A stretch of DNA of 64,000 nucleotides from Aquipseudomonas alcaligenes NBRC 14159 (GTDB lineage: Bacteria > Pseudomonadota > Gammaproteobacteria > Pseudomonadales > Pseudomonadaceae): positions 1 through 64,000 of the forward strand of contig NZ_BATI01000021.1 in NCBI RefSeq assembly GCF_000467105.1, read 5' to 3'. The notes beneath the pieces were generated by a model. That model was not told where the DNA came from, ran no database searches, and saw only the letters and a list, made by a program, of their open reading frames with translations. Each line of letters begins with the position of its first letter. The stretch's first letter is position 1. Of this stretch, positions 40,847 to 49,332 are shown in pieces. A program made the position numbers and the translations under genes.

Positions 40847-43168
40847 CTAGTCGCCGAGCTGGAACTCGACCCGCGCCGTTGCCCCACTCTGGTCCAGCAG
40901 ACTGAGCTGATACAGCCCGCTCGCCGTGAGCTTCTGCTCGATGCTCTCGCCGGGCTGGCTCTCGGCCACCGGCATGCCATTGAGGAACCACCAGCGCGTG
41001 CCGCTGCCCCCCAGGGCCGAAAGCTTGAGTTGCAGGGGCCCGGCGCTGCTGGCCGGACGCCGTAGGCGATCGCCCTCGCGCACCCCGACGATGGACAGCG
41101 GCGCCGCCGGTAGCGGCAGTGCCGGCGGGCACTCGGCCGAGGCCGCCGGCAACCGCGCGGCACGCCGCTCGCGGCGTGGCAGCCAAGGCTCCAGCGGCGC
41201 CGGCCACAGGGCGATCTGGGCTTCCCGCGCGCCTTCGCAACTGGCCGCCACCTGCCGGCCATACGCATCCAGCCAGACGCGCTGACTCAAGCCCAGGCCC
41301 AGCGGCTGGTCGGCCGCCTGCAGGGTCGGCGGAACCGTGCCATCGAGGGTCCAGGCAAAACGCTGGCGCCGGCAGTTGGGGTCGTCGCGGGCCAGCGCCT
41401 GGCCCAGCGGCCAGCAGATCGCCGCCACGCCGATGCTCGCCGGCACCTCCTGTGGCGGCGGCACCAGGCCGCGCTGGCGGTCGCGGTTGACCAATAGGTC
41501 GTGCACCTGCAGCAGCAATGGTGCGGCCGAGGCCAGGCCGAACTGGCCGGGCACCGGGGTGCCGTCCGGGCGGCCGATCCACACCCCGATCAGGTGGCGC
41601 GGACCGACGCCGATCGCCCAGGCATCGCGGAAGCCGTAGCTGGTGCCGGTCTTCCAGGCCAATACGGGACGCTGCACCAGCTCGGCGCGCGGGTCGCGAT
41701 CCGGTCGCGCCTGCCCGGCGAGAATGCGCCGCACCACCCAGGCCGCGCCCGGCGAGAGCAGGCGCCGCTCGTGCAGGGCGTCCTGCGGTTGCAGCCGTGG
41801 CCGCGCGGCCACACCGCCACGGGCGAAGGCGCTGTAGCCGGCCACCAGTTCCTCCAGGCGGCTGCCGGCGCCGCCGAGGATCAGCGCCAGGTTCGGCTCT
41901 GCGCCAGCCGGCAGCGCCAGCGGCACGCCGGCACCGCGCAGCTCGCCGGCGAAGCGCTTGGGTCCGTAGGCTTCCAGCAACTGCACGGCGGGTAGGTTGA
42001 GCGAGGTGGCCAGGGCCTCACTGGCCGACACTGGGCCGATAAAGCCGGCGGCAAAGTTGCCCGGCCGGTAGTCGCCGTAGCGCCGCGGCACGTCCTGCAG
42101 CAGCGACTCGGAATGGATCAACCCGGCGTCCATGGCCAGGCCGTAGAGGAACGGCTTGAGGGTGGAGCCGGGCGAGCGCTGGGCGCGGATCATGTCGACA
42201 TGGCCGTAGCGCTTGTCGTCGCCGACATCCAGCGAACCGAGGTAGGCGCGCACCGCCATGCTCTCGCTGTCGACCACAAGGATGGCCGCCGAAGTGCGCT
42301 CCGGCAGGCGCGCGCGCCAGCCCAGCAGCAGGTCTTCCAGGCGCCGCTGTAGATTGGCATCGAGCGTGGTGCGGATCAGCGGCGGGCTGCCCGCCACGTT
42401 CAGCCGTCGTGCCAGCAGCGGCGCTAGGTTGGGCTCCTGGCGCGGCGCCAGCAGCACCGGCTCCTGCAGCGCCTCGTCCACCGCCGACCGTGGCCATTGC
42501 TGGAACTGCGCCAGGCGCCGCAGCACCTTGTCGCGGGCGGCCTGGGCACGCTCAGGGTGGCGGTCCGGACGTAGCCGACTGGGCGCCTGCGGCAGCACCG
42601 CAAGCAGCGCAGCCTCGGCGCGGGTCAGCTGGCTTGGCGGCTTGCCCAGGTAGGCCCAGCTGGCCGCCGCCACGCCCTGCAGGGTGCCGCCGAAGGGCGC
42701 GCGGTTGAGGTAGAGGGCGAGGATCTCGTCCTTGGACAGGTGCCACTCCAGCTGCAGGGTGCGCCACAGCTGCTTGAACTTGCCGGCGAGGCTGCGCTCG
42801 TGTGGGTCGAGCAGGCGCGCCACCTGCATCGACAGGGTGCTACCACCAGACAGCACGCGCCCGCCGGACAGGTTCTGCCAGGCGGCGCGGCCCAGGGCCA
42901 GCGGGTTGACCCCGGGGTGCTGGTAGAACCAGCGGTCCTCGTAGGTCAGCAGTGCCTCGAGGTAGTAGGGCGAGACCGCGTCCGTGGCCACCGGATAGCG
43001 CCACACGCCTTCGGCATCGGCGAAGCGCCACAGCGGCGTACCGTCCTCGGCCAGCACCACACGGGCCAGACCATCCTCCGGCAGCGGCAGCGGAAAAAGA
43101 CGGTCGGCCAGCCACAGCAGGGCCAGCGACAGACCAACCAGCAACAGCCTGCGCCGCCAACGCTTCAT
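40847..43168 (-). CDS. pbpC: Penicillin-binding protein 1C
   Basis: A 773-aa bifunctional class A PBP, near E. coli PbpC (770 aa). A membrane anchor (about 7-25) is followed by a family 51 glycosyltransferase (about 55-230; EDRWFYQHPGVNPLALGRA, SGGSTLSMQVARLL) and a transpeptidase (about 290-560) with the serine nucleophile in SPGSTLKPFLYG, SLN in ATSLNLPAVQ and the KTGT motif in AWKTGTSYG. A BiPBP C-terminal domain (about 690-770) completes the 1C type. The start MKRWRRRLLL is chosen because the membrane helix begins there. PbpC is normally adjacent to yfhM; here a small membrane-protein gene and the RAYT/REPIN unit stand between them. Confidence 0.92.
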   Translation of the reverse strand: MKRWRRRLLLVGLSLALLWLADRLFPLPLPEDGLARVVLAEDGTPLWRFADAEGVWRYPVATDAVSPYYLEALLTYEDRWFYQHPGVNPLALGRAAWQNLSGGRVLSGGSTLSMQVARLLDPHERSLAGKFKQLWRTLQLEWHLSKDEILALYLNRAPFGGTLQGVAAASWAYLGKPPSQLTRAEAALLAVLPQAPSRLRPDRHPERAQAARDKVLRRLAQFQQWPRSAVDEALQEPVLLAPRQEPNLAPLLARRLNVAGSPPLIRTTLDANLQRRLEDLLLGWRARLPERTSAAILVVDSESMAVRAYLGSLDVGDDKRYGHVDMIRAQRSPGSTLKPFLYGLAMDAGLIHSESLLQDVPRRYGDYRPGNFAAGFIGPVSASEALATSLNLPAVQLLEAYGPKRFAGELRGAGVPLALPAGAEPNLALILGGAGSRLEELVAGYSAFARGGVAARPRLQPQDALHERRLLSPGAAWVVRRILAGQARPDRDPRAELVQRPVLAWKTGTSYGFRDAWAIGVGPRHLIGVWIGRPDGTPVPGQFGLASAAPLLLQVHDLLVNRDRQRGLVPPPQEVPASIGVAAICWPLGQALARDDPNCRRQRFAWTLDGTVPPTLQAADQPLGLGLSQRVWLDAYGRQVAASCEGAREAQIALWPAPLEPWLPRRERRAARLPAASAECPPALPLPAAPLSIVGVREGDRLRRPASSAGPLQLKLSALGGSGTRWWFLNGMPVAESQPGESIEQKLTASGLYQLSLLDQSGATARVEFQLGD

Positions 43169-43248
43169 CGCCGGCCCTCGCTGCGCACGGGGCACCGGCT
43201 ATGGCATGCTGCTCGGCAACTCTTAGCGGCACTACGGGTGTTCATACC

Positions 43249-43539
43249 TTGATCCAAGACTTCTTCGAATGGTTGGGCCATGCCCTCGGCACCCTGATCC
43301 GCTTCATCGTCGAAGCCCTCAGCGGCTTCTTCGGTCTCTTCGCCGACATCGGCCGCAGCTTCCTCGACGGCATGGCCTCGGCGCTAGGCACCGACGTCGG
43401 CCTACTCAGCATCGTCGCCATGGTCTGCGGCCTGTTGCTGCTCTACGCCGCCGTCCGCGCCGGCATGCGCAAGGCCTTTGTGCGCATGGTGATCTATGGG
43501 TTGCTGGGGTTGTGGTTGTTGAGTTTGATTGTGAGTTGA
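43249..43539 (+). CDS. Small conserved-looking membrane protein
   Basis: A 96-aa protein: an amphipathic N-terminus (LIQDFFEWLGHALGTLIRFIVEALSGFFGLF) and two hydrophobic helices (about 51-68 and 77-95, the latter ending LLGLWLLSLIVS). No motif identifies a function. The start is uncertain: TTG at 43249 gives a protein beginning directly with IQDFFEW, while ATG at 43201 in the same frame adds 16 residues without membrane character. The gene points opposite to pbpC and ends 18 bases before REPIN copy B. Confidence 0.6.
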   Translation: MIQDFFEWLGHALGTLIRFIVEALSGFFGLFADIGRSFLDGMASALGTDVGLLSIVAMVCGLLLLYAAVRAGMRKAFVRMVIYGLLGLWLLSLIVS

Positions 43540-43556
43540 GCAGCACTCAAGGCCCT

Positions 43557-43616
43557 GTAGCCCGGATGCAATCCGGGGAAGCAGGCAACTCCGCTCCCGG
43601 ATTTCATCCGGGCTAC
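43557..43616. repeat. GTAGCCCGGAT-family REPIN, copy B (flanks RAYT)
   Basis: 60 bp: GTAG plus CCCGGATGCAATCCGGG (43561-43577), a 19-base middle, then CCCGGATTTCATCCGGG (43596-43612) plus CTAC. It lies 25 bases after the RAYT stop codon. Confidence 0.9.
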
Positions 43617-43640
43617 GACCTAGGCAGCCTGCGCGATAAC

Positions 43641-44165
43641 TCACTCCCCCGTGCGATCTATCAGGCCGTCGCTCCCGCACCAATCAACGGGTAACAATCC
43701 GCGCGCCACATAGCGGTGAAAGCTGGACAACGGCCAGTCGCATACTCGACCGACCAGGCCATGCTTGAGCGGATTGACATGGATGTAATCGACGTGCGCG
43801 ACGAAATCCGCCTCATCGCGTATCAAGTGCTCCCAGAAACGGCGCTGCCAGATATTTGCCTCGCCTTTCTCGTTAAGCACCACCGGAAAACCCTTGTCGC
43901 GTAGGGCTCGAACGAATAACGATTTGAGTCGGCGGACTCTGCAGGAAAAATCGGCATCGCCCTCAGGCAGCTGCATCAGCAGATGCAGGTGATCGGGCAA
44001 TATCACCGCTGCAGGTATCTGAAACGGCCGCTCGCAAATGGTCTGCCTTATTGCATCGCGAAGTTCATCGCTATGCCGTATCAACCAGTCCTGGGTTCGA
44101 TCCTGCAGAGCCAGCGTCAGAAAATAACAGGCGCCCTCGATCCGAGCACGCCGGTAATTGACCAT
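43641..44165 (-). CDS. REP-associated tyrosine transposase (RAYT)
   Basis: A 174-aa transposase of the Y1/IS200-like superfamily (TnpA_REP). The metal-binding HUH-type pair is H59-L-H61 in ILPDHLHLLMQLPEG. The segment IWQRRFWEHLIRDEADF and the catalytic tyrosine Y127 in YIHVNPLKHGLV are characteristic. A near-perfect ribosome site AAGGAGG precedes ATG. It is flanked 25 and 44 bases away by REPINs (copies B and C) with the GTAG foot, the diagnostic arrangement of a RAYT with its own repeats. RAYTs cut single-stranded REP DNA and are thought to spread REPINs while themselves not moving as normal insertion sequences. All active-site residues appear intact. Confidence 0.92.
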   Translation of the reverse strand: MVNYRRARIEGACYFLTLALQDRTQDWLIRHSDELRDAIRQTICERPFQIPAAVILPDHLHLLMQLPEGDADFSCRVRRLKSLFVRALRDKGFPVVLNEKGEANIWQRRFWEHLIRDEADFVAHVDYIHVNPLKHGLVGRVCDWPLSSFHRYVARGLLPVDWCGSDGLIDRTGE

Positions 44166-44208
44166 CGACCAGACCTCCTTGTCCGGTATTTTTCAGAGTG
44201 CCCCGGCC

Positions 44209-44267
44209 GTAGCCCGGATACAATCCGGGAACCAGGCGGCTCCGTCCCCGGATTACATCCGGGCTAC
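44209..44267. repeat. GTAGCCCGGAT-family REPIN, copy C (flanks RAYT)
   Basis: 59 bp: GTAG plus CCCGGATACAATCCGGG (44213-44229), middle, then CCCGGATTACATCCGGG (44247-44263) plus CTAC. It ends 10 bases before the yfhM stop codon and lies 44 bases upstream of the RAYT start. Confidence 0.9.
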
Positions 44268-44277
44268 GCAAACCCAC

Positions 44278-47200
44278 TCAGCGCTCCCTCACCACCAGTT
44301 GCGCCGGCGCCGCTCCCACCGCATTCCACGCCGGGCGATACATCGACTCCACCTGCGGCGGCGGCACCCGGTAGGTGCCGGGTGTGACGGCGCGGGCCAG
44401 GTACAGCAGGTGGGTGGTGTCGTAGCCGTTCACGTCCAGGGCCGCGACGAGACGGTCGTCGCGGAACTCCTGGTGCTTGATCGCCGCGTTCTGCATCGAC
44501 TTCTGCCATTCCTTCACCGCGCTGCTGGCGTCGTCCAGGCTGGCGGCGCTCTGCGCCAGGTTCTGGTTCTCCAGCTCCAGGCCGGCCGGCAGCATGTCCA
44601 CCACCAGAGCATCAGGCACCCGCTCCTCGGCACTCACCGCCAGGTGCACCAGCACCAGCTGGCCGCTGGCCAGGTTGCCGATGTCCAGCGGGCGACCGTC
44701 CAGGCCGTAGAAGCCGCGCTCGATGCTGAGGTTATTGCCGCGCGCCGCCGGGGCGGCGGTCGGGTAACCGGAGAGGGTCAGCTGCTGGTAGAGCTTGTCG
44801 GCGAAGCCGGTGCTCAGGTTCAGCGGCTCGCTCAGGCTAGCGCCTTCCAGCTTGAGCGCCGGCTGGCCGTTACTCAGCTCGCGTACCTGGCCGCCAGCTT
44901 CGAGCACGGCGTTCCAGCTCTTCTCCGGAGTCTTGATCAGGCCACGGCCGGCGAGGAACAGCGCGTTGCGCTCCTGGGTCGACAGGTACGTCTGCAGGGC
45001 ACGCTCCTCGGCCAGGCTGAACAGCAGTTGGTCACGGCTGCTGGCGGCCAGGTCGTTCTCCTCCAGCAGGGCGTAGATCAGCGCCTGGTCGCGCAGCGGG
45101 CTGCCGTAGTCGGCCAGCCACTCCTGGCGCTGGCGACCGAGCCCCAGACCGAGGGCTAGGGCCTCGTCGGCGCGCGGCTTGTCGCCCATCTTTTGCAGGG
45201 CCACGGCCAGCTGCACCAGCGGCAGGCCGGACTTGGCGTCGCCACGGCGGTCGTACAGTGCGCGCAGGCTGCCCAGCGGCGCCTGCTGACTGCGCGCCAG
45301 CACCAGGCCGGCGTAGGCCTGCACGGCGAAGCGGGTGTGGTCGAGGTTGTCGCTGTAGCCAACGTCGACCAGCTGGCGATCCTGTAAGTAGCGCAGCAGG
45401 CGTTCACTGGCCTTCTCCAGCGCCTCCGGCGGCACGGCGAAGCCCTGCTCGCGGGCGCGCAGGAGGAAGTCGGTGACGTAGGCGGTCAGCCAATATTCTT
45501 CCTCGCTGTCCGAGCCCCACAGGCCGAAGCTGCCGTTGTAGCGCTGCATGCTCAGCAGACGCTCGATGCCGATCTCGATGGAGTTGCGCCGCTGCTCCTC
45601 CGGCTCGCCTTCCAGGCCGAGCTTCTGCAGCGTCGCCGCGTCCGCGTAGAGCGACGGGTACAGGCCGCTGGTGGTCTGCTCCAGACAGCCGTAGGGGTAG
45701 GCTTTGAGCGCCTGGATCTGCTCGGCCAGGTTCAGCGGCGGGCGGCTGGAGACGCTGAGCAGCGCCTCGCGTCCGGCCGGCTCGAAGGCCGCCAGGGTGC
45801 CGGCCGGCAGTTGCCAGCTGTCGCCCTGCAGCACGCTGCGCAGATGCTTCTGCTGCGCCGGCCAGGCCGAACGCACACCGATGCGCCACTCGCGGCTGAA
45901 GGCCGGCAGGTTCTCGCCCGGCAGGCTCAGGCCGTTGACCTTGACCCGCAGCACGCCGGTGCCATAGCCGCCCACCGCACGCACCGGAATGCGCAGGGTC
46001 TGGCGCTGGGCCTGGTCGAGGGTCAATGGCGCGCTGTGGCCAGAAGGGTCCGCCAGGCTCAGCTGGCCTTCGGCCTCGATCTGCACCTCAAGCTGCTGCG
46101 CGGCGCCGGACAGGTTGGTCAGGTCCAGGGCCACGCTGGTCTCGTCGCCACCGGCGAGGAAGCGCGGCGCCGACAGCTCGGCCACCAGCGGCGCGGCCAC
46201 CACCGTCTTGCCCTCGCCCATGCCATAGCGCTCGTCGGTCCAGGCCTGGGCCATCAGGCGCAGTTCGCCGTTGAAGTCGGGGATGTCCAGGCTGACGTCG
46301 CCTTCGCCCTGGGCGTTAAGCTCAATCGGCACGCTCTGCAACGCGACGATGGTGACGCTGGTGTCCGGGCGCTTGCCGCCCTTGGCCAGCGCCGCGTCGC
46401 CTCCGAAGGCCAGCTTGGCCAGGCGCCCCTGGCTGGCCTCGATCAGTTGGCCGTAAACATCGAGCTGATCGACGCCGTAGGCCTTGCGGCCGAACAGCTC
46501 GGCGAACGGGTCAGGCGTCTGGTATTCGGTGATGTTGAGGATGCCGACATCCACCGCCGCCACCAGCACATTGACCTTCTGCGCCGCGCTGCCATCGGCG
46601 TTCTTCGCCTGCACCTTGACCTTCAGCGGCTGCTGCGGGCGCATCTTCTCCGGCGCGGTCAGGCTGACCTGCAGCTGGCGTGGCGCGCGGTCGAACGGCA
46701 GGTGCAGCAGGCCCACGGCGCGCTTGGGTGTGGCACCCGCCTTGCGCTCGCCGGGACGGATGACCAGGGCGCTGACGTACAGGTCATGCCGCGCCCACTC
46801 CTTGGCCAGGGGGATATCGAAGCTCTTGCCCTCGGCAGGCACCTCGATCTCCTGCCACCACAGCGGGCCGTCGCTGGACTCGACCATCAGGTAGCCGCTG
46901 CCACCGGACGGCGGGGTGACGGTGACCTGGGCTGTGTCGCCGGCAGCATAGGCGGGCCTGTCCAGCGCCAGCTTGACCTGGTCCGGGCGCACCGCGCCGC
47001 CTTCGGTGTTGTCCTGCCAGGAGTAGCCGGCCCAGAAGCGCAGGCTGCTGGTGAGGCCGGTATCGGGATCGGTCACTTCGACGCGATAGGGGCCCCACTC
47101 CACCGGGAAGCTGACCTTGGCGGTACCGCCGGCGGCGACCTTGATGCCCTCCTCGCCCAGGTTGAGGAACTTCTCGTTGTAGTGGTAGTTCCAGCCCTCG

Positions 47201-49182
47201 CTCTCCGAGAAGCTCCAGTAGTAGTCGCGGCGCTCGCGGATCAGGCGTACCTGCAGGTTGTCGCTGGCCAGTTTGTTGCCGGCCGGGTCGGCCAGCAGCA
47301 CTTCGAATTCGGCCAGGCCGTCGCCATCCACATTGTCGCCGTCGAACAGGCCGCGCAGGCCCGGCAGGCGCTCGGCCGGCCACACCGGCTGCACCAGGCG
47401 CCGGGTGATCGGACGCCCGCCGGATTCCTGCAGGCTGGCCTGGAGGATCAGTTGCAGCGGCGACTTGGCCTCAGCCCAGCGGTTTTCCACGCCGACCGTA
47501 GCCTTGCCCTGGGCGTCCAGGGTGGTTTCTTCCAGTTCCAGGTCCTGGCTCAGTTCCTCCTCGGTGACCGAGCCGAACTGGTAGCCGGGCAGCGCCTTGA
47601 CCGCTTCGCGCAGCGGACGGACGTAGACCTGGCCGGTGAGGCGATTGCCGGAAGCCGGCGCGCCATAGAGGTAGCGGCCTTCGACCTGGAAGCGCGCGGC
47701 GTCGCTCGGCTTGATCGGGTTGTCGCTGCCTTTCAGCTCCAGGGCCAGGCGCTCGGGGAGGAAATCCTCGACGAGGAATTCATGGACCTGCTGGCGACCG
47801 CCGCCGAAGTCGAACAGCAGTTGCCAGCGCCCGGTCGGCGCCTCGCCGGCCAGTTGCAGCTGGTACTGGTACAGACCGTTGTCACCGGGCTGCCAGACGA
47901 ACTTGCGGCTGACCTGCTCGTCCGGCCGGCGCACTTCGACGTTGACCGGCTGCGGCTGCACCGCGCGACCATCGGAATCGCGCAGCAGGGCGTTGAGCAG
48001 CACTCGCTCGCCCGGGCGATAGAGGTCGCGCGGGCCGAACACGAATAACTGCAGCGGGTTGGCCACCGGGCCGGCGATGTCGAACTCGGCCAGGTCCAGG
48101 GCCGGGCTGCCGAGGTTGAGCAGGCTGGTCTGCTCGCCCTGGCGGGCCAGCACCACGGCGGCCTTGTCCGGCAGCGGCAGCTCGGCGTGGCCGGCGCCGT
48201 CGGTCTTGGCGCTGGCCAGCACCTGGCCGTTGCCGCCGAGCAGTTCGATCTCCACGCCCTCCAGCGCCTTGCCGCCTTCCAGGGCCTGGGCGAAGGCGTC
48301 CAGGCGACCGTGGTAGCGGTGCACCGACAGGCCGATGTCGCTCAAGGTGAACAGGGTCGCCGGCTGCGAATAGTTGTAGGTGCCGGCCTGGCGCATCACC
48401 GCCAGGTACACGCCGGGCTGCTTGAACGGCGCCAGGCCGGCGATCGGCAGCAGCAGGGTCTCGCGGGTGTTGCGCGCCGGGTTGAGGTCGAAGCGGCCGC
48501 TGTAGGCCAGTTCAGCCATCGGCAGCAGCTCACGCGACTGCCAGGTATCGAGGTTGGAACTGCGGCCCCACTGGGCGAGGAAATTGGGTAGCGACTCCTG
48601 CTTGATGCGGAAGAACTCGACGTTGACCTTGTCGACGTTCAGCGCGATCACCGGCAGGCCCTCGGCCAGGCGGGTCGGCAACAGCGAGCCGCGGCTGGCG
48701 AAACCGACGCTGGGCTGCAGGTCGCGGGTATCGAGGCTGGTGTTGTACTCGGCGGCCAGTTCGCTGCCGTTGATCGCCCGCAGGCCAGGGTCGATGGACA
48801 GCACCAGACTGCGCCGCGGCTCCAGATGGCGCAGACGCAGCTCCATCAGGTTGTCGGAGAGTTCCCAGGCGCCGTCGACCTTGCCAGTCTTCTTGTCCAC
48901 CAGGTGCAACCTGGCGGCGAAATCCTGCTCCGGGTCCAGCGGCACGCTGAAGCTCACCGACAGGGTGCTGGCGCCATCCAGCTGCACTTCCGAGGCATCC
49001 GCCACGGTCAGTTCACGGCCGGCATAGCGCTTGGCCAGCTCGGCCTTGTCCAGCGCCGGGCGGGCCGCATCCTGCTGCGCGGCCGGCTTGCCGGAGGGGG
49101 CGGCGGGCGTCTCGGGAGTGGAGGAATCGCAGGCACTCAGCAGAACGAGCGCGGCGGCCAGAAACAATCCTTTGTACGACAT
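44278..49182 (-). CDS. yfhM: Bacterial alpha-2-macroglobulin lipoprotein (YfhM/ECAM type)
   Basis: A 1634-aa periplasmic protease trap, close to E. coli YfhM (1653 aa). Signal peptide with lipobox LLSAC (Cys18). MG domains fill the N-terminal two thirds (for example PGERVLLNALLRDSDGRAV and RPAYAAGDTAQVTV). The thioester motif CLEQ is present at about residue 1165 in YPYGCLEQTTSGLYPSLYA, so it should covalently capture attacking proteases. The C-terminal part holds the thioester and receptor-like domains. It is the usual partner of PbpC. Starts at ATG 49182, 150 bp from a divergent MATE gene. Confidence 0.93.
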   Translation of the reverse strand: MSYKGLFLAAALVLLSACDSSTPETPAAPSGKPAAQQDAARPALDKAELAKRYAGRELTVADASEVQLDGASTLSVSFSVPLDPEQDFAARLHLVDKKTGKVDGAWELSDNLMELRLRHLEPRRSLVLSIDPGLRAINGSELAAEYNTSLDTRDLQPSVGFASRGSLLPTRLAEGLPVIALNVDKVNVEFFRIKQESLPNFLAQWGRSSNLDTWQSRELLPMAELAYSGRFDLNPARNTRETLLLPIAGLAPFKQPGVYLAVMRQAGTYNYSQPATLFTLSDIGLSVHRYHGRLDAFAQALEGGKALEGVEIELLGGNGQVLASAKTDGAGHAELPLPDKAAVVLARQGEQTSLLNLGSPALDLAEFDIAGPVANPLQLFVFGPRDLYRPGERVLLNALLRDSDGRAVQPQPVNVEVRRPDEQVSRKFVWQPGDNGLYQYQLQLAGEAPTGRWQLLFDFGGGRQQVHEFLVEDFLPERLALELKGSDNPIKPSDAARFQVEGRYLYGAPASGNRLTGQVYVRPLREAVKALPGYQFGSVTEEELSQDLELEETTLDAQGKATVGVENRWAEAKSPLQLILQASLQESGGRPITRRLVQPVWPAERLPGLRGLFDGDNVDGDGLAEFEVLLADPAGNKLASDNLQVRLIRERRDYYWSFSESEGWNYHYNEKFLNLGEEGIKVAAGGTAKVSFPVEWGPYRVEVTDPDTGLTSSLRFWAGYSWQDNTEGGAVRPDQVKLALDRPAYAAGDTAQVTVTPPSGGSGYLMVESSDGPLWWQEIEVPAEGKSFDIPLAKEWARHDLYVSALVIRPGERKAGATPKRAVGLLHLPFDRAPRQLQVSLTAPEKMRPQQPLKVKVQAKNADGSAAQKVNVLVAAVDVGILNITEYQTPDPFAELFGRKAYGVDQLDVYGQLIEASQGRLAKLAFGGDAALAKGGKRPDTSVTIVALQSVPIELNAQGEGDVSLDIPDFNGELRLMAQAWTDERYGMGEGKTVVAAPLVAELSAPRFLAGGDETSVALDLTNLSGAAQQLEVQIEAEGQLSLADPSGHSAPLTLDQAQRQTLRIPVRAVGGYGTGVLRVKVNGLSLPGENLPAFSREWRIGVRSAWPAQQKHLRSVLQGDSWQLPAGTLAAFEPAGREALLSVSSRPPLNLAEQIQALKAYPYGCLEQTTSGLYPSLYADAATLQKLGLEGEPEEQRRNSIEIGIERLLSMQRYNGSFGLWGSDSEEEYWLTAYVTDFLLRAREQGFAVPPEALEKASERLLRYLQDRQLVDVGYSDNLDHTRFAVQAYAGLVLARSQQAPLGSLRALYDRRGDAKSGLPLVQLAVALQKMGDKPRADEALALGLGLGRQRQEWLADYGSPLRDQALIYALLEENDLAASSRDQLLFSLAEERALQTYLSTQERNALFLAGRGLIKTPEKSWNAVLEAGGQVRELSNGQPALKLEGASLSEPLNLSTGFADKLYQQLTLSGYPTAAPAARGNNLSIERGFYGLDGRPLDIGNLASGQLVLVHLAVSAEERVPDALVVDMLPAGLELENQNLAQSAASLDDASSAVKEWQKSMQNAAIKHQEFRDDRLVAALDVNGYDTTHLLYLARAVTPGTYRVPPPQVESMYRPAWNAVGAAPAQLVVRER

Positions 49183-49332
49183 GGCGAACTCTCGGAAGCG
49201 TGACGGCAGAGACTCGGCACTATAGCCGAGGCCCTTGTGCTCTTCGAGGAACGACCACGCAGTTCACCGCCGCGTTGGCGGGCAGCCGCCACCCACCTGA
49301 GCAGGCACTGAGGGGGCGTTATACTGCGGCCC

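Noticed and set aside
45811..48048. 745-aa open frame on the plus strand
   Set aside because: Antisense to yfhM, low-complexity composition, explained by codon bias of the true gene.
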